Source: Adiantum capillus-veneris (Eukaryota > Streptophyta > Polypodiopsida > Polypodiales > Pteridaceae). Taken from it: a stretch of DNA of 64,000 nt. The translations under genes and the position numbers were made by a program. Under the pieces are notes generated by a model. The model was not told where the DNA came from, ran no database searches, and saw only the letters and a list, made by a program, of their open reading frames with translations. Below, piece after piece: positions 34,330 through 47,100 of the stretch (position 1 is its first letter; each line of letters begins with the position of its first letter). The stretch is from the NCBI GenBank assembly GCA_014529385.2, contig CM043950.1, forward strand, positions 74,223,935-74,287,934, given 5' to 3'.

Positions 34330-35500
34330 ACATCCTAATGTGCATGCAACAACGTATGTTAACTAGCATAAAGAGTGTTAGCTAGCATATATCTTGTGTT
34401 TACCAGGTAACTTTTTATGCTAGGTAGAGCACAAGGCATGCTAACTAGCAGACCATATGATAACTAGCATACTCATTAGGACACCCATCATGTTGTTGAG
34501 CATACAAGGTGTTAACTAGAAAAAATTATGTTAATTAGCATACATCTTGTGTTGACTAGCTAGCTCTCTCTGCTAGGTAGAACACAAGGCATGCTAACTA
34601 GCATACTCCATATGCTAACTAGCATACCCAGCCCATCTCCTAGTTCTAACTAGCATAACCCTTGTCTTAAATATCATACCCATCATTGCTAGTGAGCATG
34701 CTAGTTGTTAACTAGGAGAAGTGGTGTTAACTTGCATACTTTTTGTTTTTATCAACTAACTTTGTATGTTATTTATAACTCAAGGCCTCGTAACTAGCAT
34801 ACTCCATATTCTACCATATTCATTTGCTGATAAACTCCATGTTGTTAATTATCCATAAACTAATTCTTCCATAAATGTATGCTAGTTAGCACATGGAGTT
34901 TATGGCAGAAAATGTTATTAATTAGCATACATCTTGTGCTGACTAGCTAACTTTATATGCTAGGTAGAACACAAGGAATTCTAACTAGCATACTCCTGAT
35001 GCCAACCAGTGTACTCCATATGCTTACTAGCATACCCAGCCGAATTGCTAGTTCTTACTAGCATAACCCTTGTCTTAAATAGCGTACCCCTCATGCTAGT
35101 GAGCATACTAGGTGTTAACTAGCATAAGTGGTGTTAACTTGAATACCTTTTGTGTTGACCAACTAACTCTCTGTGCTATTTATAACTAAAGTCCTACTAA
35201 CTAGCATACTCTGTATGCTACGTAGCATAATCACTTTCTATTAGACAACGTAGTTATCATGCAATTGGCATACTAGCTATATAACTAGCATACTAGGTTT
35301 GCTAACTAGCATACCAGGTATGTTAATTAGCACACATATTGTGTTAACCAACTAGCTCTGTATGATATTTAGAGCCCAAGACATGCTAACTAGCATACTC
35401 CATATGCTAACCAACACAATCCATATGCTAACTAGGAAAAGTCTATAGATCAGTATGCTATTGATTAGCATATACAAGTTACTAAGCACTAGAGATGCAA
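34330..35500. repeat. palindrome block 3 (intronic)
   Basis: Copies of GCTAACTAGCATAC and related half-sites of the TATGCTAATTAGCATA family, in an intron of the DFAENY-family pseudogene (donor GTACCA at 35526, acceptor at about 34243). Confidence 0.85.
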
Positions 35501-35869
35501 TGCATAAGATGCATAAGTCATGGTACAAGTATTTGATTGATCACTTGAGGCTTGTCTAGGAGGTGCACTGGGTGTTCTATGTACCTTTTCTTCCCCATCC
35601 TCGTTTGACAAACATCCTTCTTATTCGGTGAAACGTGAGTCTCCACTTTCCAAAATGTGTAGACCAATTCCTTAATTTCAACTTTGATAGGGCTATGACG
35701 GTGTTGCTTGTGACATGCAACCAATAAAAACAATTGACCATCAACATCAGGCGTCGCCTGTTGTGATCTTGCCTTGTGCAAGGTCCAATGATTGACATTT
35801 AGGACCCTAGCAATTTTTGCAATAGGCATGTTTCCCTTTGAATTCAACATCATCTGTAATGCTGCATTC

Positions 35870-38517
35870 TGTTGAGAGAGAAAGAGAGAGCACAGAAAAA
35901 GAACCCCAAAGTGTGTAGGATACACACATGAGATGACGTATATATAGAGGGGACCTGGGTTCCATATATAGAAAATCCATATATTGAGTAGCTTCACATA
36001 TAAGCTCAAATAAGGGTCCCTAACTGTGGATGAAAAAACCCTTGGGGGATCAAGGGAAAAACCCACAGCTCTATATACAGCCACCATTATATTATAAAAA
36101 TCATTGAATATACAAATGTTCATGAGGAGCTACATCACTCCTTTTACAATGAATATTTTATGAGGAGCTACATCACTCCTTTTACAATGAATGTTTTATG
36201 AGGAGTTACATTACTCCTATCCTATCAAATACAATAATGAATACAAAGGTTCAATAAAGAGGTGTAAAGGCTATCGATTAGCTCGTAATCAGAGCTTGTC
36301 ATCACTATCGCATCATCAAACATATCTTCATGTTGTCATCAATATGGAATCACCAAACATGTCTTTATAAATCTTTTATTGTCACCAAGTTTGTCTTCAC
36401 AAAATCAATTCTTTGATCAATCCTACATAGATCATAGACTCAAAAAACATAGTCATGAAAATTATTACCATCGTTAGTGGAATAATTAAGGTCACAATGC
36501 CAAAAGAGATGGTTCGCGATGCCACTCTTTTGACGACATATATACGCACGACAACATATGTGGACATAAAGTATGAACATAAAAAGTACAAGATGCATGA
36601 TACGTGATGCAAATGACATGTGTATATACTACATAAAATGATCTTTATAAACTCAGTGATATCAATGAGTATCATCAAAGTATTAACAAAATATCATCAT
36701 TGTATCAATAAAAATAAAAAAATCATCATGGTATCAACGAAAAGCATCATGATATCACCAAGAATAATCATTGTATCAATGAAACAACATCACATGGTAT
36801 CACCGAGAATAATCATGGTATCAACAAAACAACATCATGAAATCACTGAGAATAATCATTGTATCAACGAAACAACATCATGGTATCACTGAGAATAACC
36901 ATGGTATCAAAGAAACAACATCATGGTATCACCGAGAATAACTATGGTATCAACAAATCAACACATGGTATCACCGAGAATAACCATGGCATCAACGAAA
37001 TATCATAATGGTATCATCGATAATAACCATGGTATAAACAAAACAACATCATGGTATCACCGAGAATAATGGAATCAACGAAATATCATCATGGGATCAC
37101 TAAGAATAACCATAGTATCAACGAAATATCATCATGGTATCAACGAAAATCACCATGACCAAAGTACTAACAAAACATCATCATGATACTACCAAAATCA
37201 CTATGGTATCAACGAGACATTATCAATAAAATGATGTAAACTATATCTCTAGAAGAATTAATATACAAGAATCAATGAACGAGTATATCATATAAAAAAA
37301 GATCACGTACCAACAGTAGCTCGATAGAATTTGGACGATAATCAACGGCTCGGCTGAATCGGAACGATATGTAACTCGCTTCTGCAGAGCAAAGCTACAT
37401 CAGTAACAAATATATGATTGATGAAGAAAAAATATACTTGAGAAGTTCTCAATTATGAAGAAAATCAAAAGCAAAAAGTAAGATTTTCTTTTCAAAGATA
37501 TTTGTAGTACGAGAACGGTAACCCAAATTCGGTGTAGAATTTTGAGAAAGTTTCTTTTGCAAAGTTGTACACCACATCGATTCCAATGGATCAAGCGAAT
37601 AATTTCACAGCGATTCCAGTGCCTCCGAGGGCTATTTCTATAAAATCATTCTCAATTAAGAGAAAAATCGAAAAAAAAATGAAAGTTGCTTTTCAGACAT
37701 GTGCACAGTCCGCCAACGATAACTCAAAATCAGTGCAGAATTTGAAAAAACTTTCTTCTGCAAAGTTTTAGACCACATGGATTCCGATGCCACTTAAACA
37801 TAGTTTCTGCAAAATTGTTTTCAATCAGGAGAAAAATAAAAAATAAAAAGCGAAGTTGCTTTTTAGGCATGTACGCAATCCACGAACGATAACTCAAAAT
37901 CGATGCACAATTTGAAATAACTTTCTTTAGCAAAGTTGTAGACCACATCTATTCCATGCCTGGTGTGGGTAGCTTTTGCGAAATCGTTTTCAGTTAGCAG
38001 AAAAATAAAAAAGAAAGCGAAAGATGATTTTCAGGTATGTACGCAGTCCGTGAACGATAACTCAAAATCAATGCAGAATTTAAAAAAACTTTCTTATGCA
38101 AAGTTGTAGACCACATTGATTCGGGTGCCTTCGCGGGCTATTTTTGCAAGATCGTTCTCAATTAGGAGAAAATTTGTAACCAAAAAACGAAAGTTGCTTT
38201 CCAGACATGTACGCAGTCCGACAACGATAACTCAAAATCGGTGCGAAATTTGGAAAAAATTTCCTCTATAGAGTTGTAGACCACATCGATTGCGATGCCT
38301 CTAGCGGCTAGTTTCTGCAAAATTGTTTTCAGTCAGGAGAAAAATCAAAAACAAAAACGTACTTCTCTAATATCATGTGGAGAGAGAAAGAGAGAGCACA
38401 GAAATAGAACCCCAAAGTGTGTAGAATACACACATGAGATGATGTATATATAGAGGGGACTTGGGTGCCATATATAAAGAATCCATATATTGAGTAGCTT
38501 CATATATAAGCTCAACA
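35870..38517 (-). mobile_element. coding-free LTR element, copy 2
   Basis: Same family as 14070-16291 but on the minus strand. The 5' LTR is at 38376-38517 and the 3' LTR at 35870-36009; the target duplication CATTC is at 35865-35869 and 38518-38522. The primer site is degenerate (after 38376: TGATATTAGAGAAG). Compared with copy 1, about 13 bp at the 3' LTR start (GCAGGGG tract and TG end) are missing between two TTGAGC copies. The interior has about five ~170-bp units (37500-38350) and the ~43-bp minisatellite (36660-37220). No gag or pol is seen. Confidence 0.9.
37500..38350 (-). repeat. ~170-bp tandem units in the coding-free element
   Basis: ACGATAACTCAAAATC recurs at about 37717, 37889, 38058 and 38226, a spacing of 168-172 bp, each with GACCACATCGATTC, a GCAAAATCGTTTTCA and an AGAAAAAT block. 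Copy 1 has fewer units at 14220-14790. Confidence 0.8.
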
Positions 38518-38884
38518 CATTCTTCCAAAACAACTCCTCATTGGAACCTGACTGCTTGATGGTAGCCAGTGTACTGCGGACATTGGAGACAATTGCGGTC
38601 TGTACAGCAGCCTCCTCCTTGAAAGACTCATCATGGATTGCCTGAACATGCGGATGTTGAGCAACAAGATTCCAGATTTCCTACTTTGCTTCTGTACTAA
38701 AACATTCAGTCCTACTCTTGAAAGCTCTCGCAATCTCGGAGGAGATTCTTGTTTTCTCCTCATCGTTGAGGGCATGATGTTGTCGCTCAAATTTCATTTG
38801 TTTCTGCTCCCGTTGTTTCCTCTTTCTTACTGTCTCATGTTCCTTGATTACAAAAAGAGCTCGATCTTTGGAGTTGTAATTCAT

Positions 38885-39287
38885 TGCCTATAGTGGCTCT
38901 CTTTTTCTTTTTGCTGAGAACTGTTGACGTGCATAATATGTTACTTACTTAAAATCACTTGAATGTATAACTGTCAACACTTGATTTTGTAATACACACA
39001 TACTATGAACAAATGCCCTCACAAAACTATAGATGTGACCAGAAAAACCAATGACTTCATTTGGAGTGGGAGGACTACACAAAAGATTTGCTTACCATCA
39101 GATTACTGTACGGCTCCATTTCTACCATTGGAGCTAGTGGCAATAATGTTGGCTGCTGGTTCTCCATTTATGTAGGTATGTGTGAGAACGAGAGAAAGAG
39201 CTCATCTTTGACAACTAATCTCTCAGGAAGGATTCCCAGCGCAAGGAATGAACGAGAGAGAGAGAAAGACTGAGCAAACCTCCTGCT

Positions 39288-39290
<3 letters not shown>
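38885..39290. other. no gene seen
   Basis: Upstream region of the DFAENY-family pseudogene. Nothing recognisable beyond a possible promoter position. Confidence 0.3.

Positions 39291-39351
<61 letters not shown>
39291..39351. repeat. (GA)n microsatellite
   Basis: About 30 GA units without interruption. Confidence 0.98.
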
Positions 39352-39354
<3 letters not shown>

Positions 39355-41160
39355 CCCCACGTCGTCTTTAGTAGTAGCTGAAAATAGAAGCCCATGAGGA
39401 AAAATAAATTTTGTATGGAAAATTTGAAATTCAAAGGACTTGTCCATCCGTTTTCAGTATATGCTAACAAGCACAAGTAGCTAGCACTGTTCGGGACAAC
39501 ATATTCACTGACACGCTAACATGCTTCTACCCTTAGGCACATTGTGGTGGTTGGAAACTACTGCTACTAGCATGATTTTTTCGATGTGGTTTACATTAAT
39601 ATGGAATTAGATTTGGTTCTTCATGATGATGACATTGCTTATGTATTTGGAATTGATCTTGGATACTAGATGACAACTATGACGACCGAGATACCCTGAT
39701 ACATCTGGATATGACATATATTGCTTATCCTAGTGGTATGGGATATTAAAATATTTGAAGAAGAAGCTCATTGATTCCATGCTTAAGAAGTCAACAAGGA
39801 AAAGCATGCTTCCGTTTGCTCTCCATGAGAAACTCTACTATGTACATGTAATTGGCGTTTATGATGAGTATCGACATTGATTCACATATGTAGTAGAAAA
39901 TCTAACATGCTTAAGCTCCAGAGCGTAACCCATATCCCTTTGGGTATCTCCACCATCCATGTTGTATCAAATGGAGTGTAATTTTTCTCCACAAGAATGT
40001 AACCACTATCCATGGGCACACCATGTAACATCTTGTCCAAATTGACTTGCCTGGGACAAACATGAAGGAAGAGGATCAAGTTGGTACAATAGACACACCA
40101 CTATACCCCCTCTAACTTCGGATCCAAAGATTGTTTTTCAAATTCACACATTGTGCTCATCAAATACAACCACCATGCCAAGTTTGCAAATCCCATACAC
40201 TCACAAGATCTGGTACCCAAGATGACACACATATAAAGCATGAGCCATTTACAATAAGCACCATATCCCCCTCATTGTCTACACTAATCTCTCTCCAAAT
40301 ATAACTTGTATTTTGTATGGTCTCATATTGTACATGAGACCATGAGAAGAAGTCATGTGCTTAACAATACCACTTTTGATTTTTCAATCTCTAAAACCAA
40401 GGAAAGTAAAATGCTCCTTCTACTCAAAAGGTATTTGATATTATAGGAACATGGCTCACTTCATCCAACCTTCAACTTTCCTTTAAACTCTCTAGCCAAA
40501 GCCTCAATTAATCGGAAGATTTCAATCTCACCTAGGGCATGAATTGCTCCTCCTAATTAAAAACCATCACACTAACTCCTCAATATAGTCGTCCACTTGT
40601 AATCAACTAAGGATAGAAACTCTAGTACAATGACCATAAATGGGACATTAAATAAATGGTTTTTCTACGAGGGAATGTTTTCCCCAACCGAAGTACATCG
40701 TGTTTCTTATGACGTGATAACTTTTTGGCTACCATATTCAAAAACATGCTTTTAAAACTGCAAAGACTGGAAGGATGAAAAGGGATGTGCAAAGTGCATG
40801 ATTGGCTCTCGGTGGTGAAACAAGCAGATTCAAGTTTTTAGACTTGCTAAAAGATGGATTATACCCATTCCCTCTTTGGAATGGCTCCTCTTCCAACCTA
40901 CTTTTCAACATAAAGTGCGAGGAACAATCTTGAAGGCACAGCCGACAAGCGACGAGAACCAATGGTAAGGAATAATTGCCTTTGGTTATTCTGAATTCCA
41001 TGAGGATGGAGAATTGAAAAAGCCATGTTATACAAGTGGTCCGGTATGCAGACCTTCCTCAATTCAGAAGGCGAGTTGGCCATCATTTTTGTAGCCCAAC
41101 TAAAAATGATAATCCAAGCCCTCAATTGCATGTGACCACCATATGTCTTAATCAGAAATT
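39352..41160. other. unassigned sequence with faint coding remnants
   Basis: Short decayed open stretches occur on the plus strand at about 39530-39665 (VVGNYCY, FFDVVYINMELDLVLHDDD, IAYVFGI) and on the minus strand at 39882-40079 and 40738-41188 (TYNKEQFLIKTYGGHMQLRA, MANSPSELRKVC). I do not recognise a family; they look like old pseudogene or TE fragments. Confidence 0.3.
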
Positions 41161-41170
41161 GCTCCTTGTT

Positions 41171-42406
41171 GTACGTTGGTGCAGCCAAAGTTGGTCCGAG
41201 CTAGAAAGTGGTCTATGCCAAGCAAGTGTTGCACGGAGGTGTAGTGCAGAAGGCTAGGGTAGGAACCAAGATCCTGGGCAGCCAAAGGGTAGTGGAAATG
41301 TATGTCGGAAGCGGTTTTTTAGGCCAAAAAAGATTCAAGGTGAGCCTAGATGAGATAGCAGGTAAAGATGCTGGGAGTGACGAGTCAGTGTTCAAGAATG
41401 TAGTGTTTGAGGTTCTCTAGAAGACGGTCCATACGGCTCATCAAACAGAGCCCTCGTGCTCAAGCTATTGTAGTTCAAAGATAGGAGGTGTTGGAGATCC
41501 GCAACGAATAGGGAAGTTGGGGACATGTTGCCCATGATAATGTTAGTGGATTACATGCATAGAGCTCGAGCATAACTGTTCTCTTGGATTACCTGTGCTC
41601 TGGTTAGCAAGTTATGATCAGTTGAAGATTTTTTGGGGGCCACGTTTTAGCTCACTTGATCGCATTGGAGGATGCACCATCTGGTGTTTTTTGGAGCTTG
41701 CTAGGTATCAGGTGGATGATGGGCATTATGTGGAGCCAAAGTTAGAAGTTTGAAATTTGAAATGAAAGCCAAAGTCAAAAGTTTGAAATGAAAGCGGGGT
41801 GTTAGATGTTTTTTTTTATTTTTGTGGCCTCGGATAGCGAGCTCAGAAGGATTGGAAGGCGACGAGATTGGCATGGCCCTGGACCAACACGATGATGATC
41901 CGACACGGCTTTACGGCTTGGCCGTCAGGCATGGAAGCAATAAAAGGGAGCATGGGGAAGGTGGACCCAAAAAAAAGAAGTGTATGGAGGGTTTTTTTTA
42001 TTTTGGCAGATTTTCCATGCCTTGAGGCTTAATGAACCAGGCACTACCATGTGGCACTGGGTAAACCCCATATGCAAAAAAAGGGAGCAGTGGGGTGGTC
42101 TTTATAGGGTGTACCGTGAGCACCATTTGGAATGTATGAGGGGGCGAGAGCTCCTTGGAGATGTGGCCATGGCTTCTGTGGAGCGCTGTGTCAACAGCGC
42201 CAGTGGTGCAGGGTGCAAGTTTTGGAGGAGGAGAGGCGGTGTAATCCGTGCGCTCACTGTACGGTAACTTGTAGTTCTAATGTGGCGATGTCAGAGATAA
42301 TGTGGCAGGCGCCCGTGCCCACGTCCATGAGAAAAATGTTTTTGAGGACAAAAGCACCCCCCCCCCCGAGCGACATCGCTATTGCCTAGGGGAGGGGTTC
42401 CCACGG
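41171..42406 (+). repeat. diverged LTR related to the Tat-like gypsy LTR
   Basis: 41171-41650 aligns by eye with 6039-6560 and 13127-13800 (TGGTGCAGCCAAAG start, GGTTTTTTAGGCC, GAAGAC...CTCATCAAACAGAG). The right half diverges. It ends in TTCCCA before CGGTATTAGAGTG, which resembles a tRNA-iMet-type primer site, so it may be the 5' LTR of a lost element. Confidence 0.45.
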
Positions 42407-42419
42407 TATTAGAGTGAGC

Positions 42420-43124
<705 letters not shown>

Positions 43125-43563
43125 GGAAGAATGGTGTGTCACTCACCTTCCTGCGTAGTTGCGAATGAAGGATTCCCGCGCCATGAAGAAGAGGGAGACG
43201 CCGCTACGCCTCGCTGCCGTCGTGCAGCCACAACGCTCGATCACACACACACTCTCACACGTACACACACACACACACAAGGAGATGGTGAAGGAGAAGG
43301 TGGAGATGGAGCAAGAGCGGCTTCTATTACATAATGAGAGAATGAGTAAAAATTAGGTTTAGTGGCTTTTATATGAGCTCACCCCATTCACACTTGGGCG
43401 CCCATACTTAGCCAACTAGCTCCTTGAATATTCCTGTTAGAGTGCGCCTGTCATCGGTGATCACCCTTACCCTGTTTCTATTGGTCCGACAAGCCCGGTA
43501 CCTGACTCTAAATAATACAACGTTTATAGATCATAGGGTGTCCGTGTGCCGTGATGGTTAACA
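43125..43563 (-). repeat. gypsy-type LTR with preceding polypurine tract
   Basis: On the minus strand a purine tract AGGAAGGGGGGCA (about 43564-43576) is followed by TGTTAACCATCACGG at 43563, a TATA-like CTCATATAAAAGCC (43361-43377) and a (GT)n stretch (43244-43281). GAGGACGGAATCT before the tract is typical of gypsy 3' ends. The far end near 43125 is estimated. It is probably a 3' LTR whose body to the right is lost or unrecognisable. Confidence 0.5.
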
Positions 43564-43576
43564 TGCCCCCCTTCCT

Positions 43577-45400
43577 GATGTAGATTCCGTCCTCGGAAGC
43601 TATCCAGTTGAAGTTCGTTCGTCGAGATGGAAGAGCAGTCGACATGGATGTGCATAGCCTTCTTCAATCACTGCAAAATCAAACAACATTGCCACAGTAA
43701 TTGCATTCTCATATATAATTAAAAATCATATGCAATAGACAGAAAAATTGATTGGTAACAGAATTTTAGACAATTTGTCAGCAATAAACATTAAATTGCA
43801 ATATAATCAAATGCATAAACAGATGTAAAAGTAAAAAATTAAACAAGTCCGGGGTCGCTAATTTAACGGTCAAAAGGAACTAGAGCTCAACTATTAATAC
43901 CATGGGTATCTTCTCAAATTTTTCTGGTCAATTAAGTTGTTTAATCTCGAGAGCCAAGTATTTGATGTTCGAGGGCTGACTAGAGGCTATACCTAGAAGA
44001 CCTCGAAGTTAAGCTACGATAAAAGGAATTTCTCATGAAATCATTGCCTGACTGATTACCTTTTCTTTGACCCCCCAAAGTCTTTTCACATTGATTCAAT
44101 TTTGATGTGTGTGCTTATTTTGTATGCCTTGGGTTTTTTGCTTTTCAAGGAAAAGCGCCCACACTGGGAACCTCTAGGGCTCTAGTACCATAGGCGATAC
44201 ATGTGAGTGAAGTACCAATTTAAGCAGGGATTTCTCTTCCAGCTTAAAATTTTACATTGTGGCACTTTGATTTTTTTGTTTGTTTATTTTCAGCATTTTA
44301 ATTTTGTAACTTTGGGGGGTCATATAACACTGTTACCCTCCCCAGGCTCATCACACTAGTAAACTCCCTTTATAATACTTAAGCGAAAGGTCAATAGGGT
44401 CAAGCCCACTAGAAAGCCCTAGTACATTTCACACAATGCTGCCTAAATTGGATTAAGAACCTAAGTAGCCATTGATTATTAGGAAGGCATTCCCCATGGT
44501 ATTAAGAGAAGATCTCTAACACCTAACTTGGTTAAACTAGCTTAGTCGGACTTCTTGATTTTTAAACCTAGACAAGTGATTATGAAAAAAAATTACAATG
44601 AATTAAATGTTTGATACTAAGCAAATGTGGTGAATATTAGGCTACCAATCACAATTAAAGCAGACAATCATAGATGCAAAAAAGATAAGGGGCAATGCTC
44701 ATGGACAAGAAACACCTGTTTGTGTCGATGGTCGCGCTTGATTTGAAGAGTGAGTCGAGATAAAGATTCCATGAAGGTCCAAATCCTATAAATAGCAACA
44801 CGCTCCTGTACACACTAGGAAACAAAAGGAATACCTCCAGGAGGCACATTAGTGGGAAAAGGTACCAACACTTATTGAACACAACAAAAAACATAAGGAA
44901 CCCTAACCTACTTATTTGCAATCCCCTAGAGAGTCAAGGGAATAGGATATTGTAGAGGTTGGGGGGAAACCCTAAGGCTAAACCCCTATCCTCCTCGTCG
45001 AGATAAACAAATTCATCATCCATGAGACCATATGTGCCATCCGTGTAGTCCTGTAAATTTTCTTCTTCATCATAGGTGCCCATGTTTACTAAGAAGGTCA
45101 CTAGACGCCTATAGTCATCTTGGTCAAAAGGGTAGGAAGACCATATTAGGTAAAGTGGGAAAATCCCAATTCCCAGGTTGGACAACTTTCAATATATCAT
45201 GTACAAAATATAGAGATTTTGTCAAAAATTTGAGTTTTCTTAAGGTCTCATTCCACTTTATGCACATACAATACACAATGAAAACAACTAAAATACCATG
45301 GTTTCAATCAATTGGATTATTAGGAGACGAGTATATTGCATCCATTATCGTTTTCTATGTTCTACTGTCCTAACTACAACTTATCTCAACATGGAGAGCT
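43577..45400. other. no gene assigned
   Basis: AT-rich sequence. A minus-strand open frame at 44934-45185 encodes an acidic stretch (DEEENLQDYTDGTYGLMDDE) that could be an exon fragment, but I see no motif or splice context that decides it. Confidence 0.3.
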
Positions 45401-47100
45401 TGGTTTCTAGGTCCACCACTTGTCCAAGTTAATGTAAAAGTGACTCAAGGTTCACAACTTGTGAAAGCAAGGATCCATTGAGGAATACAATCCACTTGGC
45501 TATTTTTCCTTAATTTATTGCATGTGACATTCAAGCAAGGTCCACTTCTAATCTATAACTTCTTAATTTGAGGCATGGGACATACATAAAATATGTAGCA
45601 TATGCTCTATTGCCTCATAGGAAGGTTGGTTTCAAGGTGCACTTATCCATGCTAGCCTATCTTGGAGAAATGATGGAGCTTGCTTCTCTCCTTGTTTCAA
45701 TGGAGACTAGCTTGGACAAGTGGTGGACCTTTGCTTCTCTCTATGTTTCAATAGAGTTAGCTTGGACAAGTGGTGATCTTGGAACAAAACCCCCATGTAA
45801 AACATATCATGGGTATTCCAAGTGATTAGAAAGATTACCATTTAAGATATAACCTTATAGGTTGGACAACTAGATCTTGGCTTGGAGAAATGGTGGACCT
45901 TTGATTCTCTCCATGTTTCAATGGAGTCTATCTTGGAGAAATGGTGGAGCTTGCTTCTGTCCATGTTTCAATGGAGCCTAGCTTGAATAGTTGGTGGACC
46001 TTTGCTTCTCTCTATGTTTCAATAGAGTTAGCTTAGACACGTGGTGGATCTTCAAAATAAACCAACTACTATCAATGTTGCCTAGCTTTGACAAGTGGTG
46101 GAGTGTTTCTCTACTCCATGTTTCAATGGATCTTAGCTTGGACAAGTGTTGGACCTTAAAACAAAAACCCCATGTACAACATAGAATGGATTTTCTAGAT
46201 TTCAATGGAGTCTAGCTTTAACAAATGGTGGAGCTTGTCTTCATCCATGTTTCAATGAAACTAGCTTGGATGTAACAAACCCTCCCATGTACAACATATC
46301 ATTGGTTTTCTAAGTGATGGGAAGGAATACCATTCAAGATATAAACTTATAGCTTGGATAAGTAGTTGACTTTAAAACCAAATTCATCATAATACAATGA
46401 AATACAGGTCAGCCAATTCCTAAATCTTGAGACCAAACCTCCCATGCTATTAGAGATAATATATTGGATAAGTGGTGGACCTTCTATTATTTTCCTATGC
46501 CTAGTTTAGACAACCGGTACACTTCGCAGCTATAAAGGTTGGACGAGTTGTGGAGCCTTGTTTCTATCCATGTTTTAATGGATCCTAGCTTGGACAAGTG
46601 GTGGACCTTGGAAAAAAGCTTCCATGTACAACATATATGAGGTTTTCCATGTTTTAATGGAGCCTATCTTGGACAAATGGTGAAGCTTTCTTCTCTCCAT
46701 GTTGATTTTGGAACTACCTTAGACAAGTGGTGGAGCTTTTCTTTTCTACTCTTCATAATACAATGAAGTATATGTTGGTTACATGGTGAATCTTAAGGCC
46801 AAACCTCCCATTTTACTAGAGATGATAGGTTGGACAAGTGGATCAACCTTCTATCATTTCTCCATGACTATATTGGACAATTAGTAGACATAACATCTCT
46901 CTATGTTGTCTAGAGATGAGCTTGGACAAGTGATGGACCCTGCTTCTCTCTCCCCTTGGTTTACTAGTTTGAAGACTCAGTATATATACTTTCTTAGATC
47001 TAACTTGAACAAGTGGTGGACCTTGCATCCACAATCTTAATTCAGTATAAAAAAGTATATGAAAAAATAACATAGGAATCTTGGTTTGAAGGTCAAGCAA
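45400..47100 (+). repeat. satellite block S1a (51-bp hairpin units)
   Basis: Units with GGACAAGTGGTGGACC and TTTCAATGGAGCCTAGC, about 51 bp long, within longer composite units. Most run in this orientation from about 45640; one short stretch at 45405-45490 is reversed. Confidence 0.9.

Larger units (their letters stand above)
32156..38884 (-). pseudogene. gene of an uncharacterised DFAENY/SDGxxSQFK family, broken by insertions
   Basis: Start ATG at 38884 (MNYNSKDRALFVIKEHE; an in-frame TAG is two codons upstream). The N-terminal helix-rich part (38884-38518) continues in frame at 35869 once the nested LTR element and one CATTC copy are removed (FWKN then AALQMML). Then come VSPNKKDVCQTRMG, an intron (34243-35526) filled by palindrome block 3, and the core: GMRMFEMLKPFFCRRLKD, CCC and many Cys (CDIC, CLTCG), VDFAENYAFKEQNEIRSMHW, SDDKVHD, CSDGTASQFKGARPFYFV. 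After a 447-bp TIR element the frame resumes at RFFFGSGHGKGEHDGAG. Stops occur at about 38690, 34120, 33375 and 33275. The spaced Asp motifs suggest an RNase H-like fold such as a transposase; this is inference. Confidence 0.6.

Noticed and set aside
44934-45185. Acidic frame as a gene
   Set aside because: No recognisable domain and no clear splice sites; left as a possible fragment only.
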